64,000 nucleotides of DNA from Acinetobacter piscicola (lineage in GTDB: Bacteria > Pseudomonadota > Gammaproteobacteria > Pseudomonadales > Moraxellaceae), in assembly GCF_015218165.1 (NCBI RefSeq), contig NZ_CP048661.1:84816-148815 (forward strand), in the 5' to 3' direction. Position numbers and translations under genes: made by a program. Within the stretch, counting starts at the first letter, position 1; every line of letters begins with the position of its first letter. Under the pieces are notes generated by a model, which was not told the DNA's origin, did no database searches, and saw only the letters and a list, made by a program, of their open reading frames with translations. Below, piece after piece: positions 19,569-31,507 of this stretch.

Positions 19569-20300
19569 ATGACTGAGAAATATTTAAACAATACGAATAT
19601 CGTTAATTTTGAACACAAAGATATCCAATCCTTGATCGATCAACGTAGGTGGAAAAACTTGGATAACTTCAACAAAATTGGTGCCGCTTATCAGTTTGTA
19701 AAAGATGAGATTTTCTTTGGTTATAATGAAAGCGATGATATTGCAGCAAGCGATGTGCTAGCAGATGGTTATGGACAATGTAATACTAAGGGTAATCTGT
19801 TAATGGCACTATTGCGTGGACTAGGCATTCAATGCCGATTTCATGGGTTTACCATAGACCAGCAACTACAAAAAGGTGCTATCCCAAGCTATGTATTTTG
19901 GTTAGCACCTAAATACATCATTCATAGTTGGGTAGAAGTTTACTTTGAAGGGCGTTGGATAAACTTAGAGGGCTTTATATTGGATGAGCAATACTTAAGC
20001 TCTCTACAGGAGAAATTTGACCAAGTAAAAGATGATTTTTGTGGTTATGGTGTTGCAACAAAGTGCTTTTCATCACCAGATACAGATTGGCGTGGAGAAA
20101 ATACCTATATTCAAAAAGAAGGTATTCATGATGACTTTGGGCTTTATGATTCCCCTGATGAGTTCTATCTCGAAAAAGGGACTAACTTGTCGGGGTTCAA
20201 ACGCTGGATATATCAACGCTTGATACGTCACTTGATTAATATGAATGTATCAAAACTAAGAAATAGAAAAGTACTAGAGGTACAAAATGCACAACCATAA
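19569..20300 (+). CDS. Transglutaminase-like protein
   Basis: 243 residues. A papain-like triad is visible: Cys71 in GYGQCNTKG, His119 in IIHSWVEVYFEGRW, and an acidic residue in INLEG. Bacterial members are proteases or cysteine-dependent hydrolases of unknown substrate. It is the first gene after the CadR promoter and overlaps czcD by 14 bases, so it belongs to a metal-response operon. A role with cadmium/zinc export is inferred from this coupling. Confidence 0.75.
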   Translation: MTEKYLNNTNIVNFEHKDIQSLIDQRRWKNLDNFNKIGAAYQFVKDEIFFGYNESDDIAASDVLADGYGQCNTKGNLLMALLRGLGIQCRFHGFTIDQQLQKGAIPSYVFWLAPKYIIHSWVEVYFEGRWINLEGFILDEQYLSSLQEKFDQVKDDFCGYGVATKCFSSPDTDWRGENTYIQKEGIHDDFGLYDSPDEFYLEKGTNLSGFKRWIYQRLIRHLINMNVSKLRNRKVLEVQNAQP

Positions 20301-21174
20301 TCATAGTCATCAACATGGTAAAGATGACCGTATTGGTTGGGCATTTTTCCTTAATGTGACATTCACTATTATCGAATTTATAGGTGGTTGGCTCACTAAC
20401 AGTACGGCGATAATGGCAGATGCAGTTCACGATCTTGGTGATAGTCTTTCAATAGGTTTTGCGTGGATTTTAAGTCGTTTTTCAGATAAAGAAGCATCAG
20501 ATAAGTTTAGTTATGGTTATCGTAGACTTACTCTCTTTGGCGCATTGATAAACAGTATTGTTTTAATCATTGGCTCAATTTGGATTTTATTTGAAGCAAT
20601 TCCAAAGCTGTCCAATCCTGAAATGCCTGTAGTCGAGGGGATGTTAGGGCTAGCGATACTCGGCGTTGCCGTTAACGGATATGCTGTATTAAAATTAAAA
20701 GCGGGTGAAACATTAAATGAGAAAGTGCTGACATGGCACCTTCTTGAAGATGTACTTGGATGGGTTGCCGTTCTTATAGTCTCTATCGTACTGTTGTTCG
20801 CTGAACTGCCGATATTAGATCCCCTTTTATCAATAGGGTTCACGCTGTTCATCTTGTTTAATGTTTTCAAAAACCTGAAATCAACACTCGTTTTATTTCT
20901 TCAAGCTGCACCCGATAAAGAGACTCAAAAGCGTATTAAACTATCACTAATGGAATTTCCTGAAGTTAATGGTATCCACCACATGCACTTTTGGTCACTA
21001 GATGGTGAAAGTCACGTTTTAACAGCGCACCTTGAGCTGAGTGACAACTTTGACGTTAAAGAATTAATTAGGCTTAAACAAGAAGTTGCAGCTAAATTAT
21101 CTTCCTATCATTTATCGCATACAACGATAGAGTTTGAGTTTTTAAATGAAAATTGTCGGGATGAAGCGCAGTAA
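20287..21174 (+). CDS. czcD: CDF-family Zn/Cd/Co efflux transporter
   Basis: 295 residues with a His-rich N-terminus (MHNHNHSHQHGKDD), six predicted membrane helices, and CDF metal-site motifs MADAVHDLGDS (helix 2) and WHLLEDVLGW (helix 5). The C-terminal cytoplasmic ferredoxin-like domain (NGIHHMHFWSLDGE) is present. It exchanges metal for protons across the inner membrane. It is translationally coupled to the upstream gene and regulated by the MerR-type promoter. It appears intact. Confidence 0.9.
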   Translation: MHNHNHSHQHGKDDRIGWAFFLNVTFTIIEFIGGWLTNSTAIMADAVHDLGDSLSIGFAWILSRFSDKEASDKFSYGYRRLTLFGALINSIVLIIGSIWILFEAIPKLSNPEMPVVEGMLGLAILGVAVNGYAVLKLKAGETLNEKVLTWHLLEDVLGWVAVLIVSIVLLFAELPILDPLLSIGFTLFILFNVFKNLKSTLVLFLQAAPDKETQKRIKLSLMEFPEVNGIHHMHFWSLDGESHVLTAHLELSDNFDVKELIRLKQEVAAKLSSYHLSHTTIEFEFLNENCRDEAQ

Positions 21175-21207
21175 GCTTTATCAATAAAATGTTGGGCATA
21201 CAATATT

Positions 21208-21251
21208 AAAAGCAGCTTAATTAGGCATAACCTAGTAATTAAGCTGCTTTT
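21208..21251. terminator. Bidirectional terminator
   Basis: Arms AAAAGCAGCTTAATTA and TAATTAAGCTGCTTTT are perfectly complementary over 16 bases with a 12-base loop, followed by T's. It separates czcD from the convergent czcA remnant. Confidence 0.85.
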
Positions 21252-21258
21252 TTTGATT

Positions 21259-21736
<478 letters not shown>

Positions 21737-21878
21737 TTTTAGTACGAGTGAGTGATAGAGCAGGAACCTATGCTTCATATATTCAGTAAATGGTATGTTT
21801 TTGAATTAATAGGTATTTTTAAATAAAGCTTTCTTTGATTTAGTGCTTTTTATTTAATAAATTAATTTTAAAAACAAC

Positions 21879-22259
21879 TTAGGCTAATTGATAAACACTA
21901 TCTGGAAAGATTAAAAGAAAATATTTTTTAATTTCTGCTAATTCATTTAAGGCAGGTTCCCTTTCAAGCAGTTGAAATGTCCAAATAAGTACAGCCTGAT
22001 GATTATCATAGCAAGTATTTACTCCAAGAAAATTAGCCATTCCATAACTTCTATTGATGTTCATTTCTTTAATTAATTGATTTCCTAAGTCACGAGCTTG
22101 CTGGCTGATCAATAACTCATTTGGTAACACGGCGGTCATCTCCACAAAATAATCTAATGCAGGTTCAATCCTTATATTTAAAAAGTTATAATTTAGTTGA
22201 AATGGATAAAATATACTTTCTATAAGTTGTAATAACCTGCTGTAGGTTAATTTTAGCAA
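21879..22259 (-). CDS. Hypothetical protein
   Basis: 126 residues, MLKLTYSRLLQLIESIFYPF at the start. No motif or membrane helix is certain. It is divergent from a small HTH gene 65 bases away, so the pair may share a control region. Family not recognised. Confidence 0.5.
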   Translation of the reverse strand: MLKLTYSRLLQLIESIFYPFQLNYNFLNIRIEPALDYFVEMTAVLPNELLISQQARDLGNQLIKEMNINRSYGMANFLGVNTCYDNHQAVLIWTFQLLEREPALNELAEIKKYFLLIFPDSVYQLA

Positions 22260-22324
22260 AGTATTACTCAGTCAACAACTTCAAATAACCCACAGCAAGT
22301 TATTTTTTGTAAATTAATTTAAAT

Positions 22325-22546
22325 ATGATTACTTGTAAGTTATCTAGCCTCATGGGCGATAGAAAAATTTTAAAATTAAGTGAAGTGGTGCATGCAACAG
22401 GTATCAATCGCAACACGCTCACAAGTATGTATTATGACCGTGCTGTACGTATTGAATTACCAGTCGCCGATAAGTTGTGTAAGTACTTTAACTGTACGAT
22501 GAATGATTTGTTTGAGTTTAAGGAAGAAGTTGAAGAAAAAGATTAA
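22325..22546 (+). CDS. Small Cro/CI-type HTH regulator
   Basis: 73 residues. KILKLSEVVHATGINRNTLTSM then YYDRAVRIELPVADKLCKYF is the compact HTH_26/YozG-like Xre fold, which ends in a CTMNDLFEF helix. Such proteins repress neighbouring genes. It faces away from the 126-aa gene and is followed by an IS at 22658. Confidence 0.8.
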   Translation: MITCKLSSLMGDRKILKLSEVVHATGINRNTLTSMYYDRAVRIELPVADKLCKYFNCTMNDLFEFKEEVEEKD

Positions 22547-22657
22547 CTTAATACTTCGTTTGATAAGTTTTTCGAAGAAAAAGACTAGCCAATACTTAGT
22601 TTGATAAGTTTTTCTCTGCAGATCTAATATTGAATTTTATAAAATATCATTACAAAC

Positions 22658-23939
22658 AGAGGTGGTTCCACTTGTTTGAACAACTAAAAGCGTATTTATA
22701 AGTGATATTCCGCTCTAGTTAAGCCACCTTGTTTTGTTGGGGTAGCTGATCATAGTAAAACTCATTTGGTGTCATTTTGTCTAGACTCGAATGAGGTCGT
22801 TTCAGATTATAAAACTCAAAATATGCACTCAATTGCTTTTTCGCATCTGTGACACTGCTATAAGCTTTGAGATACACCTCTTCATATTTAACGCTCCGCC
22901 ATAATCGTTCAACCATCACATTATCTACCCATCGACCTTTACCATCCATACTGATTTGAATGCCATTTGATTTCAATACATCAATAAATGCATCACTGGT
23001 GAACTGACTGCCTTGGTCTGTATTCAATATTTCAGGTGATCCATATTTTTCAATCGCTTCATTTAAAGCCGAAATACAAAAATCCACCTCCATACTAATC
23101 GATACCCTATGCGCAAGTACCTTGCGGCTATGCCAATCAATCACAGCACATAAATAAACAAAGCCTTTTGCCATAGGGATATACGTTATATCAGTAGACC
23201 ACACTTGATTACTGCGCTGAATAGCCAATCCTTTGAGCAGATATGGATATTTACGGTGAGCTTGATTAGCCTGGCTTAAATTTGGTTTGCAATATAACGC
23301 CTGAATACCCATTTTCTTCATTAAAGTACGTGTATGACGTCGTCCTATATGATGCCCTTGACGATTCAACAAATCACGCATCATACGACTGCCTGCAAAA
23401 GGATATTGCATATGTAATTCATCAATACATCGCATCAGCTTCAGATCTGATGAGCTAACAGGTTTTGGGCGATAATAATAACAACCACGAGAGACTTTCA
23501 GTAACTTAGCTTGTTTAGATACTGAAATCTGAAGTGAGTGATCGATTAACTTTTGTGGTTGAAGCGGCCCAGTTTCTTCAACACACCTTCTAAAAAATCA
23601 ATTTCTAATGCCTGCTCACCGATTTTTGCATGTAACTTTTTAAGATCAATGGGAGGTTCTGATGGAGCTTTTGATTGATCGAAAGCTTGTGAGGAAGCTG
23701 AGATCAATTGATTTTTCCAGTCAATAATTTGGTTTTGATGAACATCAAACTCAGAACTCAATTCAGCAAGTGTTTTTTCTGCTTTGATCGCAGCAAGTGC
23801 TACCTTAGCCTTAAAGTCGTTTGAATGATTTCTTCTTGGTCTACGTGCCATAAAATACTCCATATATTGATGTTTATAACATCATTTGAGGAGCAGAGTA
23901 TCACTTATAGGAGTTGTTCAAATTTCCGGATCCATCTCT
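22658..23939 (-). mobile_element. IS3-family element, variant A, copy 2 (1282 bp)
   Basis: It has the same length, ends and predicted proteins (orfA 23546-23851, orfB 22719 to about 23564) as the copy at 7005-8286, in inverted orientation. The flanking triplets differ (AAC at 22655, AAG at 23940), so there is no target duplication. That suggests an IS-mediated deletion or recombination on one side rather than a simple insertion. Confidence 0.9.
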
Positions 23940-24140
23940 AAGTGAGGAGGAAATGACTCTTACTATTCAGATGTTGTTTCAAGCTTTTTTTGATTGATAG
24001 AGTTTTATGTATTAAACTCTATATTGAAAGTAAATATATTGTAAAAATAGTATGTTATTTACTAATTGATTAAATTATTTACACTTATTCTGTATAATGC
24101 TCTATGAATTCATTACTTATTTTTTTAAATTAAAAATCAT

Positions 24141-24929
24141 ATGCAAAGCTTAAATGATGAAGAGTGTCGCCAAGTTGAAAGTGTAAAACAGCTTTTACAA
24201 AAAAATTTTAAAGATAAGCTTTATGCTATTTATTTATATGGTTCGTATGTTGATGGTGGTTTAAAACATAAAAGTGATCTTGATATTTTAGTTATTATTG
24301 AACGTGAAATTACCGATCAGGAAAGAAAACAATTAGCGCAGAATTTTCTAAATATATCTGTTCCGATTGGTCATGCTACAGCGCGTGCCTTAGAAATTAC
24401 GATATTAGAAAAAGGGAGTATTACCAATAAAAATCATCCATATACATATCAGCTACAATATGGCGAGTGGTTGAGAGAAGAATTACTCAAAGGTGAATTA
24501 CTTTATAGTCAATCTGATCCAGATATTAGTATTTTACTTAAAACTGCCCAATTACATAACATTACTATCTTTGGACCTGATATTTGCGATTGGTTAAATC
24601 CAATTAGCTATGAACAATTAATATTTGCCATGCAAAAAACTTATCCACAAATTATTGCTCATTGGAAAGACGATCAGGATGAATGTAATCAAATTTTAGC
24701 GCTATGCCGTATAGCTTATACATTAGATCATAAAACAATAGTTGCCAAGGATGTTGCTGCGACATGGTTTTTAGAATTCTTAAGTCAGATAGATCAAGAC
24801 ATTTTGCAACTCATAATAGATGAATATATTGGGCAAGGTCATGAGCAATGTTGGTTAGTTTTACATGATCAGCTTGCTAAAATTGTTAAAGAATTACAGC
24901 ATAAAATTGAACCACTACTTTTTAACTGA
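24141..24929 (+). CDS. ANT(3'')-type aminoglycoside nucleotidyltransferase
   Basis: 262 residues. IYLYGSYVDGGLKHKSDLDI carries the nucleotidyltransferase signature G-S-x10-D-x-D (Gly34-Ser35, Asp46, Asp48), with the AadA C-terminal helical domain after residue 150. The family adenylates streptomycin and spectinomycin. Low GC and divergence from integron aadA suggest the Acinetobacter ANT(3'')-II group. It is not in an integron: no attC is seen. The substrate is inferred from family. Confidence 0.85.
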   Translation: MQSLNDEECRQVESVKQLLQKNFKDKLYAIYLYGSYVDGGLKHKSDLDILVIIEREITDQERKQLAQNFLNISVPIGHATARALEITILEKGSITNKNHPYTYQLQYGEWLREELLKGELLYSQSDPDISILLKTAQLHNITIFGPDICDWLNPISYEQLIFAMQKTYPQIIAHWKDDQDECNQILALCRIAYTLDHKTIVAKDVAATWFLEFLSQIDQDILQLIIDEYIGQGHEQCWLVLHDQLAKIVKELQHKIEPLLFN

Positions 24930-25055
24930 TGTGGAAGTAATGGATATGCTTCTTAGATTATTACCTCACTATATCTCTAAATACCGAAGAGACTTGATAT
25001 TGCAAAGGGGGGCGTGGTTGGAGTTGCATGAAGATTTTAAATAAAAGCGGAGGAA

Positions 25056-25514
25056 CTAGGGTAAAAGTTGCCAAAAAGTTTCTTCTGAAATGACTTTTAT
25101 ATTATGACGTTTAAGCAAAGCGGAGGTAACTCCATTGCCATAGATCTTATTCCCATTAAATTGACCATCGTAAATCATTGAACTACCACATGAAGGGCTA
25201 TTTTCTTTAAGCACTACCAGAGTAGCTTTTAATAATTGAACTTTTTTTAAAGTTCTATATGCCCCTTCAATATAGATTGAAGTCACATCCTTTCCTGATT
25301 TTTCAATTACACAGGCTTTTCCATCTAAGACATCATCGCCATTACCTCCCGAAATCTCGGCAGGTTCGCGTGGTGTTGATAAACCGCCAAGAATCTCTGG
25401 ACATACCATAGTAGCTTTTCCATCTTTGACTAATTTTTCGATTTTTTCGTTTAAGCTATGCGTCCCGTTATAACGTACCTTTAAGCCAGCCAGACAAGAA
25501 CTTACTAAAATCAT
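25056..25514 (-). CDS. DUF523 family protein
   Basis: 152 residues. MILVSSCLAGLKVRYNGTHS, CPEILGGLSTPREPAEI and the C-terminal NSPSCGSSMIYDG are the three conserved cysteine blocks of DUF523. The function is unknown; the cysteines suggest metal or Fe-S binding. It is complete and stands alone. Confidence 0.85.
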   Translation of the reverse strand: MILVSSCLAGLKVRYNGTHSLNEKIEKLVKDGKATMVCPEILGGLSTPREPAEISGGNGDDVLDGKACVIEKSGKDVTSIYIEGAYRTLKKVQLLKATLVVLKENSPSCGSSMIYDGQFNGNKIYGNGVTSALLKRHNIKVISEETFWQLLP

Positions 25515-25706
25515 ATTTCCTCTATGAAAAAGATATGTATCGATTTGCTATTTAGCCAGTACCTATTATTTTTTAAAATTAATAGGTTAGTGCTATGGAT
25601 AAAACAAGAATTTAAATATGATCAATGCAAAGTGAGTTATTTTTTTTCTAACCCACAAAGCTTATAGATTAGTTTGATCCTTTTTGTTTAGAAAATTTAT
25701 CAACAG

Positions 25707-26980
25707 TGATGTGTGCTGAATTAGCAGGAGACTTTCACTTGGGAGATTCTAGGCAGCTAACCGATAAAAGTCTTCTGCCATTTGATTTGGTGTCTTAAAA
25801 TCCAAGCCTTTTTGAATTCTTCGCTGATTATAAAATAACTCTATATATTTTGTAATATCCGCTTTGGCTTCTTCCCTTGTTTTGTAGTTGCGATGATGGA
25901 CTAGTTCATTTTTGAGTATGCCCCAGAAACTCTCTATCGGTGCATTATCAAAGCAGTCGCCTTTTTTGCTCATTGAACCCTGAAAATCAAATTTCTCAAG
26001 TAAGTTTCGATATTCATTACTGCAATATTGGCTGCCTCTATCTGAATGTACAATGAGATCTTTAGCAGGTTTCTGATTGCGAATAGCCATATTCAATGCA
26101 TCACAAACAAGCTTGGCTGTCATGCGCTCATTTAAGCTATAGCCAACAACCTGTTTCGTGTAAAGATCTTTGACAGCTGCCAAGTACAACCAGCCCTCAG
26201 CCGTCCAAATGTAGGTAATGTCACTCGACCACGCAAGATTAGGCTTCGTCATTGAAAACTGTTGCTTGAGTAAATTGTCATAAATAGAACGGTTGTGATC
26301 ACTGTTCGTGGTTCTTTTGAAACGCTTATGGCGCTTACAATACAACTGATTTGATTTTTTTATTTGGCGCACAGCATACGTACTTATTTTGATACCTTGC
26401 GCTTGTAAATGCTTGGTTAATCGAACATAGCCATAGCTTTGTTTGGTTTCTTCATGGGCTATTTTGACCAAAATTGTCTGCTGATTTCGCTGAATTGATC
26501 TTTTACTCATGCCTCGCTTTAGCCAATCATAAAAGCGAGAAACGGATACACGAAGTAATCGAGCCATTAAAATAATCGGAAATAAGTGGCTTTGCGATTT
26601 CATATAGGCGTACCTCACTGACTTTCTTTGGCAAAGTACGCTGCTGCCTTTTTTAAAAATTCACGTTCCATTTCAGCTGTTTTGAGCTGTTGTTTAAGCT
26701 TCTTATTTTCTTCGAGTAAGGCGTTTAGATCGGGCGAATACTGTTTTGTGCCTGCTAAAGTTCCAGCCTTTGCTTTGTTATTCCAGTTCGAAAGGGTTTG
26801 CATTGAAATGCCAAGTTGTCTAGCGGATTCCGATACATTACCTTGGTTCTCTTCAATGGCTTTTATGGCTTCAGCTTTAAATTCTGCGGTGTAAGTCTTC
26901 TGTTTCTTGCTCATGGTAAACTCCTAATGAGTATGTATAGTTTACCAAGTTAAACCCTCCTGTTTTTTAAGCACACATCA
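25707..26980 (-). mobile_element. IS3-family element (about 1.27 kb)
   Basis: Imperfect inverted ends TGATGTGTGCT (left) and AGCACACATCA (right), continuing with CAGGAG. OrfA (26615-26914, 99 aa, HTH plus leucine-rich helix) and OrfB (25749-26618, 289 aa; WSSDITYIW, HSDRGSQY, E in APIESFWGILKNE) overlap by 4 bases. It abuts the truncated ISCR2 at 26981 with no target repeat, so it or its product deleted the 5' two-fifths of that ISCR2. Confidence 0.85.
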
Positions 26981-28249
26981 CCACGCACCTGGTCAAGAAA
27001 GCGGGCCATACCCACCAAGTGGCCAAGACGGGCGCGGTCACCCTGATCCAGCGTTTTGGATCGGCGCTCAATCTGAATGTTCACTTCCACATGCTGTTTC
27101 TCGACGGTGTGTATGTCGAGCAATCCCACGGCTCAGCGCGTTTCCGCTGGGTCAAGGCGCCGACCAGCCCAGAGCTCACCCAGCTGACGCACACCATCGC
27201 CCACCGGGTGGGTCGCTATCTGGAACGGCAAGGCCTGCTGGAACGGGATGTCGAAAACAGCTATCTGGCCTCGGATGCGGTGGATGACGACCCGATGACA
27301 CCCCTGCTGGGGCACTCGATCACTTACCGTATCGCTGTCGGTTCACAGGCGGGGCGAAAGGTGTTCACTTTGCAAACTCTGCCGACCAGTGGTGATCCGT
27401 TCGGTGACGGGATTGGCAAGGTAGCCGGGTCCAGCCTGCACGCCGGCGTGGCGGCCAGGGCCGATGAACGCAAGAAGCTCGAACGGCTGTGCCGGTACAT
27501 CAGCCGCCCGGCGGTATCCGAGAAGCGGCTGTCGTTAACACGAGGCGGCAACGTGCGCTACCAGCTCAAGACGCCGTACCGGGACGGCACCACGCACGTC
27601 ATTTTCGAACCATTGGATTTCATTGCAAGGCTGGCCGCCCTGGTACCGAAGCCCAGAGTCAACCTAACCCGCTTCCACGGGGTGTTCGCACCCAACAGTC
27701 GGCACCGGGCGTTGGTCACGCCGGCAAAACGGGGCAGGGGCAACAAGGTCAGGGTGGCTGATGAACCGGCAACACCAGCACAACGGCGAGCGTCGATGAC
27801 ATGGGCGCAACGGCTCAAGCGTGTTTTCAATATCGACATCGAGACCTGCAGCGGCTGCGGCGGCGCCATGAAAGTCATCGCCTGCATTGAAGACCCTATA
27901 GTGATCAAGCAGATCCTTGATCACCTGAAGCACAAAGCCGAAACCAGCGGGACCAGGGCGTTACCCGAAAGCCGGGCGCCACCGGCTGAGCTGCTCCTGG
28001 GTCTGTTTGACTGACGAGCCTGAAGGCCAACGATACCAATCAAAATGCTGCGTTCACAGCGCCGCGGCAGGGATCCGCCGTGCTGGTTGTCGGAAAAGGA
28101 GCCGCTAGTGGGAAAGAGGAGGGTAAATTTTCAGCGTTGCTGGCTCCCCGTCAGCCGGATTGGGTTGCATCGCAGGGGTGTCGAAAGAGTCAACTGCGGT
28201 CCAAAGCTGTTGGACTTGGGTGAAAAGGGCGTTTATTCTTCCTGTACGT
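26981..28249 (+). mobile_element. ISCR2, 3' part with oriIS end
   Basis: From CCACGCACCTGG on, the sequence matches the intact ISCR2 from 38764 to its end. The transposase frame runs to 28014 without a start. The origin end GGGCGTTTATTCTTCCTGTACG closes it, differing in one base from the intact copy (CCTATACG). It is GC-rich against AT-rich neighbours. A one-ended rolling-circle element, it marks the left edge of the first tet(X) segment. Confidence 0.9.
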
Positions 28250-28405
28250 ACAATCAATTCGGTAGATATTGAACCTGAATATAGGGATATATTTAACTTG
28301 ACGTTACACCAATCACAACAACGGCAAGTGAATTACGCAATGAGTAATACTTTTGGTTTTGGCGGACACATTGCCACAAGTATTTTTAAAAAATATGCTG
28401 AATAG
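28250..28405 (+). pseudogene. Beta-ketoacyl-ACP synthase, C-terminal fragment
   Basis: The 156 bases after the ISCR2 end read NSVDIEPEYRDIFNLTLHQS... then NYAMSNTFGFGGHIATSIFK, the unmistakable C-terminus of FabF/FabB condensing enzymes (NSFGFGG motif with the active-site loop). Only the last 50 codons remain. Codon use and AT content fit a Bacteroidota donor, the presumed source of tet(X). Confidence 0.75.
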
Positions 28406-28559
28406 AGAGTAGGTGCTAACTTCGGTTTGCTCGTGTTGGCGCTAAATCGAAAGTTCAAGTATCCCAACATGTTCCTTCGTATAGAAGTTAAAAGTTGGCA
28501 ATTATCGTAGAACAACCTACAGACAACACCAATATGTAACCGATAAATAATTACAAAAT

Positions 28560-28913
28560 ATGACCGACAGAGTAAACATCATCAATAACTACATCGATGG
28601 ATACAACCAATTTGATATCAAAAAAATGGTTGCAGACCTTGACGATAATATTGTTTTTGAAAACATTCAAAATAATGATATAAGGTTATCGCTGAAAGGG
28701 TTAACAGCGTTTAAACAACAGGCAGAAACAGCAAAAACATACTTTGCAAAGAGAACACAGACAGTTAAATCGTTTAGGCATTTTGACAACAGCACTGAAA
28801 TAGAAATTGATTATACAGCAATTTTAGCAATTGACTTTCCGAACGGCTTAAAAAAAGGGCAAAAGCTAAAGTTATCAGGAAAATCCGTGTTTGAATTTAA
28901 AAAAAAAAAGTGA
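28560..28913 (+). CDS. SnoaL/NTF2-like protein, probably frameshifted at its end
   Basis: 117 residues. INNYIDGYNQFDIKKMVADL then VFENIQN and the final LKLSGKSVFEFK are features of SnoaL-like NTF2-fold proteins, small cone-shaped domains often in catabolism. An 11-A run at 28899-28909 ends the frame; one extra A would continue it with VIKLTDIS and a stop, which looks like the natural end. It lies just upstream of tet(X) and likely moved with it. Confidence 0.65.
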   Translation: MTDRVNIINNYIDGYNQFDIKKMVADLDDNIVFENIQNNDIRLSLKGLTAFKQQAETAKTYFAKRTQTVKSFRHFDNSTEIEIDYTAILAIDFPNGLKKGQKLKLSGKSVFEFKKKK

Positions 28914-28932
28914 TTAAATTGACAGACATTAG

Positions 28933-30096
<1,164 letters not shown>

Positions 30097-30113
30097 AACA
30101 GAAAGGCGAGGAA

Positions 30114-30974
30114 ATGAAAGAGAAAATAGTTAAAAAAAACGGAATAAGACTTTTTACCGAAAGTTTTGGATGTGAAAAAGATCCGGCAATACTCTTGATT
30201 GCGGGAGCAACGGTATCCATGTTGTATTGGGATGCTGAATTTTGCCAGAAACTATCTGAAAAGGGATTTTTTGTTATTCGCTACGACAATAGGGACGTAG
30301 GAAAATCTACTAATTACGAACCGGGTTCAACCCCCTATGATATTGTTGACTTAACCCATGATGCTATTTCAATTTTGGACGGCTATAAAATAGTCAAAGC
30401 CAATTTTGTGGGAATTTCACTGGGCGGACTGATTTCTCAAATAGCATCAATAAAATATGCCGACAGGGTAAGTTCAATAACACTAATCTCATCAGGTCCT
30501 TGGGGCGACTCAGACCCCACAATTCCTGAAATGGATACGCGTATTTTAGATTTTCACGGAAAAGCTGAAACCGTAGATTGGACAAATGAAGACAGTGTGG
30601 CAAATTATTTAATTCAAGGTGCTGAATTGATGAGCGGCAGGAAACAATTTGACAAACAAAGAAGTGAAAAACTGATTAGAGCCGAATTTAAAAGAGCTAA
30701 TAACTATATAAGTATGTTCAATCATGCGGCACTGCAAGGTGGTGAAGAATACTGGAACAGATTGAGCGAAATCAATCAACCAACCTTAATTGTACACGGA
30801 ACGGACGATAAAATATGGCATTTTAAGAATTCAGCAGTTTTACTTGAAAAGATAAACGGCTCAAAACTAATAACGCTTGATGGAACCGGACACGAACTAC
30901 ATTTCGAAGATTGGAATAAAATTATTGATGGAATAACGCAACATACAACAAATAACAAAAGAATGAACAAATAG
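30114..30974 (+). CDS. Alpha/beta hydrolase accompanying tet(X)
   Basis: 286 residues. Nucleophile elbow GISLGG (Ser at about residue 102), oxyanion region around LLIAGATVSMLYW, acid in HGTDDKIW and catalytic His in GTGHELHFED. It starts 17 bases after tet(X), so it is cotranscribed. An alpha/beta hydrolase gene is a frequent companion of mobile tet(X). No resistance role is proven. AT-rich, same donor as tet(X). A short broken frame (30981-31031) follows. Confidence 0.85.
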   Translation: MKEKIVKKNGIRLFTESFGCEKDPAILLIAGATVSMLYWDAEFCQKLSEKGFFVIRYDNRDVGKSTNYEPGSTPYDIVDLTHDAISILDGYKIVKANFVGISLGGLISQIASIKYADRVSSITLISSGPWGDSDPTIPEMDTRILDFHGKAETVDWTNEDSVANYLIQGAELMSGRKQFDKQRSEKLIRAEFKRANNYISMFNHAALQGGEEYWNRLSEINQPTLIVHGTDDKIWHFKNSAVLLEKINGSKLITLDGTGHELHFEDWNKIIDGITQHTTNNKRMNK

Positions 30975-31030
30975 GGTATTATGTATTTCCAAATCAACGG
31001 TTTAGAGATTGAAGCTAATATCAATGTGTT

Positions 31031-31507
31031 ATGACGCTCAAGCTGGTGGAGCCGCTGCGCGAGCTGTTTAAAGATGAGGTGCGCAAGATCGGTATGGAGT
31101 TAGGTCTGCCCTACGACATGGTTTACCGTCATCCCTTCCCTGGCCCTGGCTTGGGTGTGCGTATTCTTGGCGAAGTAAAAAAAGAATATGCCGACAGGTT
31201 GCGCTTGGCTGATGCCATCTTTATCGAAGAGCTGTATGCCGCTGACCTGTATCACAAAACCAGCCAAGCCTTCGCTGTATTCTTGCCAGTGAAGTCGGTT
31301 GGCGTAGTGGGCGATGCCCGCCGCTATGAGTATGTGGTGGCATTGCGCGCAGTAGAAACTATCGATTTTATGACAGCGCGCTGGGCACACTTGCCGTATG
31401 AGTTTTTAGAAACGGTTTCTAGCCGCATCATTAATGAGATTCCCGGTATTTCGCGGGTAACCTACGATGTTTCCTCAAAGCCGCCGGCAACTATTGAGTG
31501 GGAGTGA
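31031..31507 (+). pseudogene. guaA: guaA (GMP synthase) 3' fragment
   Basis: [19 protein letters not shown] through [13 protein letters not shown] is the C-terminal dimerization and substrate region of GMP synthase. It starts abruptly at about 31031 after AT-rich DNA. Base composition is richer in GC than Acinetobacter genes, so the donor was another gammaproteobacterium. The last codons GAG TGG GAG TGA are fused directly to ISCR2, matching the known guaA insertion site of the sul2-carrying island GIsul2. Confidence 0.88.
31497..31505 (+). other. guaA-type attachment core
   Basis: AGTGGGAGT within the guaA stop region. The identical core lies at 38183-38191 and a variant at 44595-44603, each at the edge of ISCR2/sul2-island sequence. 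I read these as att cores of a guaA-targeting island. Confidence 0.55.

Noticed and set aside
27133..27933. Several minus-strand and alternative-frame ORFs inside ISCR2
   Set aside because: They are shadows of the GC-rich transposase frame, repeated identically at 38917-39717.
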